Shown here in pieces: positions 8,507-16,240 of a stretch of DNA of 61,544 nucleotides (its first letter is position 1; the number at the start of each line of letters is the position of its first letter). Both the position numbers and the translations under genes were made by a program. The notes under the pieces are model-generated. The model was not told where the DNA came from and did no database searches. It saw nothing but the letters and a program-made list of their open reading frames with translations. The stretch is from an uncultured Prevotellaceae bacterium (GTDB lineage Bacteria; Bacteroidota; Bacteroidia; Bacteroidales; Bacteroidaceae): contig CALDLA010000023.1 of assembly GCA_937898415.1 (NCBI GenBank), forward strand, positions 1-61,544, given 5' to 3'.

Positions 8507-8654
8507 ATCCTGTCCCACTTCGGCAGTACCGAGGGCATTACGTTCGACCACTACGAAACGGACTGGGACTTCGGGTGATTCAAAGTTTGCGGTGCCTTTT
8601 ATTAAATAATGTGTAAAAATGAGTTGTGTTGTGAATAATCTCGATAATAATTTG

Positions 8655-8662
8655 TATCTTTG
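8655..8662 (+). promoter_or_regulatory. -7 box of the non-coding unit
   Basis: TATCTTTG, with a TTGTG upstream at about 8629 that is compatible with a -33 element. The stretch just upstream (about 8597-8634, ATTAAA..ATGTGTAAAAATG....TGTTGTGAAT) recurs at about 42952-42987. Confidence 0.55.
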
Positions 8663-8668
8663 CAATCA

Positions 8669-8988
8669 AGTATCGGCTAATCGTCGTAACACGACGCTGA
8701 CCAAGGTCAGTTTGAGCCTCAGTGGAGGTGCCGGTATGATTTTTGAGGGTATAAACAATTGAAGCGTACGCTTTTTATTCAAAACGTCTCTTAAGCTTGG
8801 CCGCGAAATAGACGACAGAATGAGGATATTAAGTGAACGTTCATGCCGATAGGCGTGGACGTTTATCTTATCTCATTCTGTAGGCACCGGCCAAGCGCCT
8901 GAGACGTTGGATAAGTATAAACTGTCCACGTTCTTTTTTTGCGCTTGGCTGGTGTCTCACGTTTCTGAACGAATCCCGTTCGCTTTTT
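8669..8988 (+). ncRNA. putative structured non-coding RNA upstream of the methyltransferase
   Basis: A promoter-to-terminator unit of about 320 nt without a convincing ORF. Part 1 is cloverleaf-like. Closing stem TATCGGC (8671-8677) pairs with GCCGGTA (8730-8736). It encloses hairpins CGTCGT-aac-ACGACG, CTGAC-caag-GTCAG and CCTC-agtg-GAGG, then a short AAGCG..CGCTTTTT hairpin (8762-8777). Part 2 is a rod, 8783-8908. AACGTCTC pairs with GAGACGTT, GCTTGGCCG with CGGCCAAGC, AGAATGAG with CTCATTCT, and AACGTTCATGCC with GGCGTGGACGTT around a GATA loop. A 3' segment (8941-8954) can pair with 8885-8898 instead. The unit ends at GAACG-aatcc-CGTTC-GCTTTTT. The rod's 5' arm (8782-8804) is repeated in the helicase leader at 12655-12677. 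No Rfam family was recognised. Confidence 0.6.
8967..8988 (+). terminator. terminator-like hairpin ending the non-coding unit
   Basis: Stem GAACG / CGTTC with a 5-nt loop, followed by GCTTTTT. Confidence 0.5.
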
Positions 8989-8989
8989 A

Positions 8990-9080
8990 CCTCACCCCAG
9001 CCCCTCCCCTTAAAGGGGCGGGGAGTGGCTACCGCCGGTACTCCCCTCCCTTGTAGGGGAGGGGTTAGGGGTGGGGTCAG
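8990..9080. repeat. C/G-rich long inverted-repeat element before the methyltransferase gene
   Basis: The left arm CTCACCCCAGCCCCTCCCC pairs with the right arm GGGGAGGGGTTAGGGGTGGGG. An inner pair GGGGAGT / ACTCCCC and a small loop lie between them. The element ends 14 nt before the methyltransferase ATG. It looks like a dispersed palindromic intergenic element of the style common in Bacteroidetes rather than a gene-specific terminator (no U tract). Confidence 0.65.
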
Positions 9081-9093
9081 TAACTAAAAAACT

Positions 9094-11868
9094 ATGGCAA
9101 AGAAACTGCAACTTGGCTATAGGGAGATAGAGCAACGATTAGCCGATTCGTTCGCAGGTGGTGTGAAGCCTGCAGAGGTGGGTTACAAACTGCTCTATTC
9201 CTTTGGCAAAAGCGAACGCGACATTGAGCGTTACAAAGAAGGTAAAGGAGTGCTTAAAACCTTTGATGGCCTGCTCATCAAGGGCTTATTTTGTTATCAG
9301 CCCGTCAGCATGTTTGGCTTGACAAGCCAATTAGAAGAGTTGAAAACGAATCCGCAGATTATCAAGGCTGCACCAAAGATTATCGCTGTGAGTGATGGCA
9401 AATCGATATTGGCCTACGACCTACGCGAGAAGGACACCTATGAGAACCAGTTAGAGCGTCTGCCCTCTGACTTTTCGTTCTTCTATCCGCTGATGGATGT
9501 GGAGCGCGTTCACTATGTCGAGGAAAGTCCCGCTGACATCAAGGCGGCTGAGAAACTGGCCAAGCTGCACGACGAACTGCGAGCCTACAACGAATTCCGC
9601 AGCGATGATGACCTGCACGACCTGAACATCTTTATTACCCGCCTGCTCTTTTGCTTCTTTGCAGAAGATACGGGCATCTTTGAGGAAAACCTCTTTACCT
9701 CCAGCATCCAACGCTATACGAAGGACGACGGCTCAGACCTCTCAGACTATTTGGCACGTACCTTTAACATTATGGACGTCTCGCTGCGCAGTCAAGAGAC
9801 GCTGAGCATCATCAAGCAGTTCCCATACGTAAATGGAGGATTGTTCTCAAAACGTATTCAGATACCAAAGATGGGCGCCAAGGCCCGCAGGATTATCATC
9901 GAATGTGGCGAACTGGATTGGAAGGATATCAATCCAGACATTTTTGGTTCGATGATTCAGGCGGTGGTTAATCCTGAGGAGCGTGCCAATCAGGGTATGC
10001 ACTATACCTCTGTGCCAAACATCATGAAGGTGATTAATCCGCTCTTCCTTGATGAACTGCGTGGGGAGTACAACAAACTGAATGAGCAGTACGAACAGAA
10101 GCTGCAATTGCTGAAAGTGGGAGGACTGACGCAGCGACAATTCTACGACGACTGTAAGACCATCAAGAAGAAGGGCAACGACTTGCTTCGTCGCATGAGT
10201 CGCATGAAGTTCTTCGATCCTGCTTGCGGTAGCGGCAACTTTCTGATTATCACCTACAAATGCCTGCGTTTTCTCGAAATGGACATCCTCGCTTTGCAGC
10301 GCAAGTGTACGCCAGAGGGTGAAATCTTGTTTGTCGACAATAGCGTCATCAGTCTGAGTCAGTTCTATGGTATCGAGTTGCTCGACTTCCCTCACGAGGT
10401 GGCGATGCTTTCACTTTGGTTGGCAGAGCATCAGATGAACACCAAACTCAACGAGAACTTTGGAGTCAACACCAAAGCCCTGCCTCTGAAGAATATCACT
10501 CAAATTGTTTGTGGTAATGCTTGTCGCATTGACTGGAACGAGGTATGTCCGCATACTAAAGAGGAAGAAGTGTTTATCTTTGGAAATCCGCCGTATTTGG
10601 GAAGCAGTATGCAAGACGAAAGCCAAAAGGCAGACTTAGAGTATGTTTGTGGAAAGTTCCAAAATTATAAAAACCTTGATTATATTGCGAACTGGTTCTA
10701 CCTTGGAACTTTGTATATAAAGGGAACAAAAGCTAAATATGCATTTGTAAGTACGAACTCTATCTGTCAAGGAGATTCTGTTGCTTTACTTTGGCCCAAT
10801 GTGTTTGATAAGGGGGTGGAAATCAACTTTGCTTACCAATCATTTAAATGGACAAACAATGCCAAGTATAATGCTACAGTCATGGTTGTAATAATAGGTC
10901 TCTCTACAAGTAGTAGTAATATGAAACTATTATTCAATTCTAAAAATCAGTGTGCTCTATGCAAAAACATCAATGCTTACCTTTTAGATGCTCCAAATAT
11001 AATAATTGGTAGAACAAATGGCTCTATTTCTGGATTGCCAGAAATGGTGTTCGGAAATAAACCAACAGACGGAGGCTATTTGATTTTAGAAAAGGATGAA
11101 AGGGATGCAATTATTAGTGAATATCCGCAAGCAGGGCAAATAATTAAACAGTATCATGGGGCGGATAGTTTTTTGTATGGTGAAATACGCTATTGCCTAT
11201 GGATAAAAGATAATGATGTAGATTTGGCATTTTCAATTCCACCAATAAAAGAAAGATTGGATAAAGTACGTGATTTTAGGCTGGAAAGTAAAGCAGAGAG
11301 TACAGTCCTATATGCAGATAAACCATATTTGTTTAAACAGAGGGCTCATAAAGAAACAGATTCAATAATTGTACCTCGTGTTACATCAGAAAGACGATAT
11401 TATGTTCCAGTTGGATTACTTACAAAAGAAACCATCATATCAGATGCAGCACAAGCAATATACGATGCGAATACATTCATAATGGGAATATTATGCACTC
11501 ATATTCATGTCGTTTGGCTTAGCACTGTTGGTGGAAAATTAGAAACACGTTATCGCTATTCATCACTTGTCTACAACTCCTTCCCCTTCCCCAAAATCTC
11601 TGCCGAGAAGAAACAGGAGATAGAATCAGCAGCAGAAAATGTGCTGATAACTCGTGAGTATTATCCAGAAAAGACTTTGGCAGAACTCTATGACCCAGAC
11701 AAGATGCCCCAGGATTTACGCAAGGCTCATGCCAAACTGGATGACATCGTAGAGAGCTGCTATCCAGGCTATCCCTTCGCCTCGGACGAAGCCCGCCTGG
11801 AATGTCTTTTCAAGCTCTACGAGAAGATGACGGTGAGCACCAGTCATCTGTCGAAGGCAAATAAATGA
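9094..11868 (+). CDS. MmeI-like class I SAM-dependent DNA methyltransferase (no visible nuclease motif)
   Basis: 924 aa, collinear with type IIL (MmeI-family) enzymes. In order: N-terminal domain; helical spacer (DIKAAEKLAKLHDEL, RLLFCFFAEDTGIFE); motif I FFDPACGSGNF (about residue 373); motif IV GNPPY (about 497), indicating amino-group (m6A-type) methylation; a target-recognition region; and a C-terminal domain ending LYEKMTV. MmeI carries a D-x9-ExK nuclease motif in the N-terminal 90 residues. The equivalent region here (KTFDGLLIKGLFCYQ) has no ExK, so I infer a methylase without endonuclease activity. DNA from about 10600 to 11570, covering the recognition region, is much richer in A+T than the flanks, consistent with exchange of the specificity domain. 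The helicase and GIY-YIG genes downstream are candidate effectors. Confidence 0.87.
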   Translation: MAKKLQLGYREIEQRLADSFAGGVKPAEVGYKLLYSFGKSERDIERYKEGKGVLKTFDGLLIKGLFCYQPVSMFGLTSQLEELKTNPQIIKAAPKIIAVSDGKSILAYDLREKDTYENQLERLPSDFSFFYPLMDVERVHYVEESPADIKAAEKLAKLHDELRAYNEFRSDDDLHDLNIFITRLLFCFFAEDTGIFEENLFTSSIQRYTKDDGSDLSDYLARTFNIMDVSLRSQETLSIIKQFPYVNGGLFSKRIQIPKMGAKARRIIIECGELDWKDINPDIFGSMIQAVVNPEERANQGMHYTSVPNIMKVINPLFLDELRGEYNKLNEQYEQKLQLLKVGGLTQRQFYDDCKTIKKKGNDLLRRMSRMKFFDPACGSGNFLIITYKCLRFLEMDILALQRKCTPEGEILFVDNSVISLSQFYGIELLDFPHEVAMLSLWLAEHQMNTKLNENFGVNTKALPLKNITQIVCGNACRIDWNEVCPHTKEEEVFIFGNPPYLGSSMQDESQKADLEYVCGKFQNYKNLDYIANWFYLGTLYIKGTKAKYAFVSTNSICQGDSVALLWPNVFDKGVEINFAYQSFKWTNNAKYNATVMVVIIGLSTSSSNMKLLFNSKNQCALCKNINAYLLDAPNIIIGRTNGSISGLPEMVFGNKPTDGGYLILEKDERDAIISEYPQAGQIIKQYHGADSFLYGEIRYCLWIKDNDVDLAFSIPPIKERLDKVRDFRLESKAESTVLYADKPYLFKQRAHKETDSIIVPRVTSERRYYVPVGLLTKETIISDAAQAIYDANTFIMGILCTHIHVVWLSTVGGKLETRYRYSSLVYNSFPFPKISAEKKQEIESAAENVLITREYYPEKTLAELYDPDKMPQDLRKAHAKLDDIVESCYPGYPFASDEARLECLFKLYEKMTVSTSHLSKANK

Positions 11869-11899
11869 GTGGAAATTTGGAAATTAATAAAATAATTAC

Positions 11900-11907
11900 T
11901 ATTTTTG
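11900..11907 (+). promoter_or_regulatory. -7 box upstream of the small protein/kinase pair
   Basis: TATTTTTG, 24-28 nt before two overlapping candidate start codons (11932 and 11936). Confidence 0.55.
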
Positions 11908-11931
11908 CAGCGTTAAACTCAAAAAGAATCA

Positions 11932-12624
11932 ATGAATGGAAATCATACTGAACGATTATCACAAGAAGGTGAATGCCGAGATGAGGAAGAGTATGGCATT
12001 CTGGAAAGAGCATCCGCTTTCGCGCACCGAGTCCTTGAGGAGATTGAAGCTCTTACGGGAACAACGGCTTGCAAGTCAGTCCAACTGGTAAGGCTCAAAA
12101 AATGGGCACAGGAGCAGGGCTGTTGGTTTGAAGATCGCGATCTGTTTGGTGAGTTCTTTGACCGGGGGTCAGAGAATGAGGTCTATTTGTCACCAGACCA
12201 AAATAATATTATCAAACTTAATGATTTCCGTTACTCTGACGACAACCTCACTTCTTTTTTTGAGCGAATTAACGCACACAACAAATACTTTGACGCATGT
12301 CCATATCGCATGATTGGCTTTGGGGAAAACAGCGATGGAAAAGTATGTGCTGTATTAGTGCAAAGGTTTGTACATTCAGTTCGTCTTGCCACGAAACAAG
12401 AAGTACATGATGAATTCATTCGATTAGGCTTCCGTCCAGAGGATAATGGCGAATATTATACCAATGGTCAACACGACATCTTTGATGCTGTTGAAGGTAA
12501 TGTGCTAGTGGGTGATGATGGGTATATTTACTTTATTGATACGATTATTTACCCGTCCGATACGGGCGGCTACGATACCTATTGCAGTCTATCGCCCAGA
12601 GCAGGCTCTAAAAAGCAGAAATAA
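11932..12624 (+). CDS. polyvalent-type protein kinase-like protein
   Basis: Open frame of 230 aa. From about residue 50 it matches the 'Kinase-PolyVal' type. WAQEQGCW is followed by a glycine-loop-like FDRGSENEVYLS, IIKLNDF (lysine strand), an HNK helix region, the hinge AVLVQRFV, catalytic-loop-like DAVEGNVLVG and a DFG-like YFIDT. Such kinases occur in polyvalent proteins of phages and conjugative elements and next to defence genes. The N-terminal 50 residues overlap the better-looking 51-aa frame, and no ATG, GTG or TTG was found at the natural domain start (about 12080). The true start is therefore unresolved; a frameshift or non-standard start is possible. Confidence 0.7.
   Translation: MNGNHTERLSQEGECRDEEEYGILERASAFAHRVLEEIEALTGTTACKSVQLVRLKKWAQEQGCWFEDRDLFGEFFDRGSENEVYLSPDQNNIIKLNDFRYSDDNLTSFFERINAHNKYFDACPYRMIGFGENSDGKVCAVLVQRFVHSVRLATKQEVHDEFIRLGFRPEDNGEYYTNGQHDIFDAVEGNVLVGDDGYIYFIDTIIYPSDTGGYDTYCSLSPRAGSKKQK
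11936..12091 (+). CDS. short basic protein of unknown function
   Basis: 51 aa. It starts MEIILNDYHKKVNAEM, continues FWKEHPLSRTESL and ends ASQSNW. The composition is a plausible charged helical protein (Lys/Arg/Glu with a leucine pattern). It overlaps, in another frame, the first 50 codons of the open frame that leads into the kinase-like protein. Judged by residue composition, this frame looks the more natural of the two here. It resembles short proteins I associate with polyvalent-kinase neighbours in Prevotella, but that is recollection, not a search. If real, the kinase must start downstream or by an unusual mechanism. Confidence 0.5.
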   Translation: MEIILNDYHKKVNAEMRKSMAFWKEHPLSRTESLRRLKLLREQRLASQSNW

Positions 12625-12654
12625 TAACATAGCGCAACAATAACTAAGATTTCG

Positions 12655-12734
12655 AAACGTCTCTTAAGCTTGGCCGCAGACAGACAAACGTAGAGAATAT
12701 CTTCCAGAGAAAAGCGCTGAACTAAAGATATTCT
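12655..12734 (+). promoter_or_regulatory. structured helicase leader containing a copy of the ncRNA arm
   Basis: The 23 nt at 12655-12677 are identical to 8782-8804 of the ncRNA (AACGTCTC, TTAA, GCTTGGCCG core). They are followed by a perfect 10-bp stem AGAATATCTT (12694-12703) / AAGATATTCT (12725-12734) that ends 3 nt before the helicase ATG. The ncRNA strand at 8888-8908 could pair with the 23-nt segment (8 + 9 bp). Regulation through that pairing is an inference. Confidence 0.6.
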
Positions 12735-12737
12735 GAC

Positions 12738-14756
12738 ATGCTAAAAACTGAAAACACGATTGTTGATATCCATTATCAACAGACGGGGACGGCTACGACC
12801 GTGAACTCGTTGGGAATGCGAGAAATGCAGGCAATAGCCTATGAGCATCGTGACAAACGATTTCTGCTGATTAAGGCACCACCAGCCTCAGGTAAGAGTC
12901 GTGCGCTGATGTTTATTGCATTAGACAAGTTACAGAACCAGGGGCTCAAGAGAGTTGTGGTAGCAGTGCCTGAAAAGAGCATTGGCCGCTCGTTTAAGAA
13001 CACCAATCTGACGAATGGTGGCTTCTTTGCCAATTGGGCCGTACCCACGTATTTCAATCTGACTGATGTCAAAAACGAGCAGGATAAGAAAGGACGCTTT
13101 ATTGAATTCTTCCGTCAGAATGGTGCGAAGATACTGGTTTGCGCCCATGCGACCCTGAGAAATGGCATGAAGGAACTGGAAGATGAGGCTTTTAACGATA
13201 CATTGCTGGCTATCGACGAGTTTCACCATACCAGTGCTGATGCCAATTCAAATCTTGGCGATGTGGTACGCAGAGTGATGAACAACTCTACAGGGCATAT
13301 CGTGGCTATGACAGGGAGTTACTTCAGAGGCGATGGTGTTCCCGTGCTCAGAGCAGAAGATGAGGCTCGATTCTTCCCTGTGACCTATAATTACTATCAG
13401 CAACTAAACGGCTACAAATATCTGAAGAATCTGATTTTGGGTTATCACTTCTATCATGGTTCGTATCTGGATCACATTGGCGAGGTACTCGATACCACGA
13501 AGAAAACGATAATCCACATACCGAGTGTAAATGCACGAAGTTCAACGGGGCTTGGTAAATATACTGAAACTGGTGAAATCATGAAAGTGATAGGAACTGT
13601 CGAATCGAAAGATTATAATACAGGAATCTATCATGTAAGGACTACTGATGACAGACTGCTGAAGGTGGCTGACCTTGTAGAGGATGATCAGAAGGAACGC
13701 AATATGGTGCAGGGCTATCTGCAAAACATCAGGCATCGGGATGACGTTGATATCATCATTGCACTGGGTACAGCCAAGGAAGGCTTCGACTGGCAGTGGT
13801 GTGAGATGTGTCTGACGGTAGGCGTGCGTGGTTCGCTGACTGAGGTGATACAGATTATAGGAAGATGTACGCGCGACTGTGAAGGAAAAGAAACGGCCCG
13901 TTTTGTGAACTTGATTGCGATGCCAGATGCTGAGCAGGCAGAAGTAAAGGTGGCTGTGAATGATTTCCTAAAAGCCATTACGGCATCGCTCCTAATGGAA
14001 CAAGTGATGGCACCCAGTTGGAAGTTTAAAACCATTAAGGATGAAGACGACGGTAAAGGCGACTTGACACATACCATTGTTGTGGAAGGCCTGAAGCCGC
14101 TGTCAAGCGAAAAGACAAAGACGATTGTTGAAAGTCAGCTTGACGATTTGAAGGCCGCTGTATTGCAGGACGACATGATGGTCAAGGCGTTGAGTGGTTC
14201 TACTACAGCAGAAACCATCACCCAACATATTATTCCCAAGATAATACGTGAGCGTTATCCAGACTTGACGGATGAAGAAATTGAGGAGGTACGCCAGCGA
14301 TTGCTTCTCGATACCATCGTAAAAGGCAATGATATTGTCAATGAGAAAGGTGAGCCAATATCCTCGATACCAAGCGGTGGTGATGATGAGGAAAAGAGTG
14401 AAGGCAACAGGCTGATCAAGATAGCCAACAGGTTTATCAATATCGACCAGCTGAATATTAACTTGATAGATACGATTAATCCCTTCCAGCGTGCATACGA
14501 AGTGATATCAAAGTCGGTAGATGCCAAGACATTAAAGCTGATTCAAGACACTATTGCTGAGCAAAAATATGACATGACTTTAGAGCAGGCCATCATTCTG
14601 TTTAAGGGACCATTGAAAGAATATGTGGCAGCACATGATGGAAAAATACCATCAATGGACGATCCTGATCCTAAAGTAAGAGAGTTGGCTGTGGCTTATG
14701 CAAAAATCTGGAATCAGAAACGTCGTCAATTGAGTGGATTAGAAATAGGTGAGTAG
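12738..14756 (+). CDS. SF2 (DEAD/DEAH-type) helicase of the defence-like cassette
   Basis: 672 aa. RecA-like domain 1 has Walker A APPASGKSRA (about residues 46-55), motif II IDEFHH (about 158-163) and motif III AMTGSY (about 190). RecA-like domain 2 has an IALGTAKEGFD segment and motif VI QIIGRCTRD (about 371-379). The C-terminal 230 residues are acidic and helical with no recognised nuclease. I infer nucleic-acid translocation, perhaps working with the GIY-YIG protein encoded two genes downstream. Its leader carries the repeated ncRNA arm. The next ATG follows the stop by 3 nt, so the last three genes form a tight operon. It matches none of the named defence systems I know well (not HamB, Res or DrmA by motif order). 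Confidence 0.8.
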   Translation: MLKTENTIVDIHYQQTGTATTVNSLGMREMQAIAYEHRDKRFLLIKAPPASGKSRALMFIALDKLQNQGLKRVVVAVPEKSIGRSFKNTNLTNGGFFANWAVPTYFNLTDVKNEQDKKGRFIEFFRQNGAKILVCAHATLRNGMKELEDEAFNDTLLAIDEFHHTSADANSNLGDVVRRVMNNSTGHIVAMTGSYFRGDGVPVLRAEDEARFFPVTYNYYQQLNGYKYLKNLILGYHFYHGSYLDHIGEVLDTTKKTIIHIPSVNARSSTGLGKYTETGEIMKVIGTVESKDYNTGIYHVRTTDDRLLKVADLVEDDQKERNMVQGYLQNIRHRDDVDIIIALGTAKEGFDWQWCEMCLTVGVRGSLTEVIQIIGRCTRDCEGKETARFVNLIAMPDAEQAEVKVAVNDFLKAITASLLMEQVMAPSWKFKTIKDEDDGKGDLTHTIVVEGLKPLSSEKTKTIVESQLDDLKAAVLQDDMMVKALSGSTTAETITQHIIPKIIRERYPDLTDEEIEEVRQRLLLDTIVKGNDIVNEKGEPISSIPSGGDDEEKSEGNRLIKIANRFINIDQLNINLIDTINPFQRAYEVISKSVDAKTLKLIQDTIAEQKYDMTLEQAIILFKGPLKEYVAAHDGKIPSMDDPDPKVRELAVAYAKIWNQKRRQLSGLEIGE

Positions 14757-14759
14757 TGT

Positions 14760-14987
14760 ATGGATATTAAGAAAGAATTACTCGATATTCTGGATGACCC
14801 ATTGTTGGATGGTGCACGTCCTTTTACTAAAGCTATAACAGCTGATGATAGAATAATGCAGAAGATAGCTGAGATAAAGGAATGGATAGCCCAAAATGGT
14901 CATGAACCACAAAAGGATGGTAGCCTGAAAGAGAAACTAATGTATGCATCATTAACGACATTGAAAGAAAAGGGATTATGGACATAG
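14760..14987 (+). CDS. 75-aa protein sharing an N-terminal motif with the GIY-YIG protein
   Basis: Small acidic protein starting MDIKKELLDILDDPLL. The pattern MDI-x-KEL....DDPLL is repeated at the N-terminus of the next protein (MDIDKELEALFDDPLL). The remainder (KAITADDRIMQKIAEI, KEKLMYASLTTLKEKG) looks helical. The ATG is 3 nt after the helicase stop. Its stop overlaps the next start by 10 nt (14978-14987), which implies translational coupling. Possible roles are an adaptor or immunity subunit sharing a docking peptide with the nuclease. No family recognised. Confidence 0.72.
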   Translation: MDIKKELLDILDDPLLDGARPFTKAITADDRIMQKIAEIKEWIAQNGHEPQKDGSLKEKLMYASLTTLKEKGLWT

Positions 14988-16240
14988 ATAAAGAATTGGA
15001 GGCATTGTTTGATGACCCATTGTTGAATGTTAGCGAAGAGGAAAAGAGCCTTTTCGATATTCCTCAGGATATGCGAAGGGTAATTGCCAAGAAGAAAGCT
15101 GATTATATAGCCCAGCATAAACTCTGCGAGAACTTCGATGACTACAAACCCTTATTTGCAAAGGTGCATCGTGAGTTGAAACAAGGACAGCGCTCGTTGG
15201 TTAAAATTACCAAGACTGCTACGCTTGCTGAAGGTCGCTTCTATTTTGTAAGTGGCCAGATGCTGTTGTTGGAAAAGATTGGCGAATTGAAGAAGAGTAG
15301 TAACTTCTTACCAGACGCAAGAACGCGTTGTATCTATGAGAATGGTACTGAATCTGACATCCTGTTACAAACACTTCGAAAGAACGTTGTGGGTGATGGA
15401 TATGCTGTCACAGAATTGCAGGAAGATGGAAAGTTCTTTAGCAACTCGGATGTAACAGCAGATGACAAAGTGACGGGGGTTATTTATGTACTTAGCTCAT
15501 TATCGCAAGACCCTGCTATCAAAGAAGTAAATCATCTCTATAAGATTGGATTCTCGACAAATAGTGTTGAGCAAAGAATAGCAAATGCAGAGAATGAACC
15601 CACATACTTGATGGCACCAGTAAAGATACAAGCCAGCTATAAGGTGATTAATGTTAATTCTCAGAAGTTTGAAGACTTGATACATCAGGTGTTAAAGCCT
15701 GCCCAATTCCAAGTGTCCGTATTCGACGATAAAGGTGTTGAACATCAGCCCCAAGAGTGGTTCGTAGTACCTCTACCTGTTGTGGATGTCATTATCCAAA
15801 AAATCATGGATGGAAGTATTATAGGATACACCTATAATCCAGAGTTAGAATGTCTGGAAAAGCGAATAGTAAAGGGGAAGTCCACTTTTGACACCATAGG
15901 TATGAAGGTTCTGACGCTCAACATCAAGAAGCAATACTTTGATAAGATTTTGAGTGGAGAGAAAAAGATTGAAACAAGATTATTGAAACAAACCACACTA
16001 AACAGATATACTTATCTTGACGAGTCTGATGGTAAACGGTATCTACGCAGATATGATGCACTGAGATTATTTGTAGGATATCACAAAGACAGAGAAAGCG
16101 CCTTGGTTCAAGTGAAAGATATCACGTATAATGAGGGCATCGTAGAGTATCATCTGGGCTTGATTTTGGAGATCATAAACAACAACGAGGACATTCTAGG
16201 GTCACCCATTAGAGCCAATTGGGGAGTTGGCTCGAGCTAA
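14978..16240 (+). CDS. GIY-YIG (T5orf172-like) nuclease with C-terminal ASCH-like domain
   Basis: 420 aa. After the shared MDIxKEL...DDPLL N-terminus and a helical region comes a GIY-YIG core: VIYVLSS (about residue 167), LYKIGFS (about 186), a downstream Arg in EQRIANAE, a Glu-containing helix SQKFEDLIHQVL, and PQEWFVV. This fits the T5orf172/MUG113 branch. From about residue 308, MKVLTLNIKKQYFDKILSGEKKIETR is typical of an ASCH domain, a PUA-like RNA-binding fold. I infer a nuclease guided or regulated through nucleic-acid binding. The stop codon lies inside the first unit of a 22-bp palindrome array. Confidence 0.76.
   Translation: MDIDKELEALFDDPLLNVSEEEKSLFDIPQDMRRVIAKKKADYIAQHKLCENFDDYKPLFAKVHRELKQGQRSLVKITKTATLAEGRFYFVSGQMLLLEKIGELKKSSNFLPDARTRCIYENGTESDILLQTLRKNVVGDGYAVTELQEDGKFFSNSDVTADDKVTGVIYVLSSLSQDPAIKEVNHLYKIGFSTNSVEQRIANAENEPTYLMAPVKIQASYKVINVNSQKFEDLIHQVLKPAQFQVSVFDDKGVEHQPQEWFVVPLPVVDVIIQKIMDGSIIGYTYNPELECLEKRIVKGKSTFDTIGMKVLTLNIKKQYFDKILSGEKKIETRLLKQTTLNRYTYLDESDGKRYLRRYDALRLFVGYHKDRESALVQVKDITYNEGIVEYHLGLILEIINNNEDILGSPIRANWGVGSS

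Noticed and set aside
8295..8609. 104-aa ORF through array A
   Set aside because: Reads through the palindrome array; no homology pattern or promoter.
8671..8736. tRNA gene for the cloverleaf-like fold
   Set aside because: It has a 7-bp closing stem and three arms but no T-loop (GTTCGAAT type), no D-loop GG and no plausible anticodon loop; total 66 nt.
8669..8988. Retron msr-msd RNA
   Set aside because: No reverse transcriptase gene follows; the next gene is an MmeI-like methylase.
8990..9080. Intrinsic terminator for the ncRNA unit
   Set aside because: Strong inverted repeat but no U tract on either strand; the better terminator is the hairpin at 8967-8988.
9094..9400. Active MmeI-type nuclease domain
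   Set aside because: No D-x(n)-ExK pattern in the first 100 residues; the region aligns in position only.
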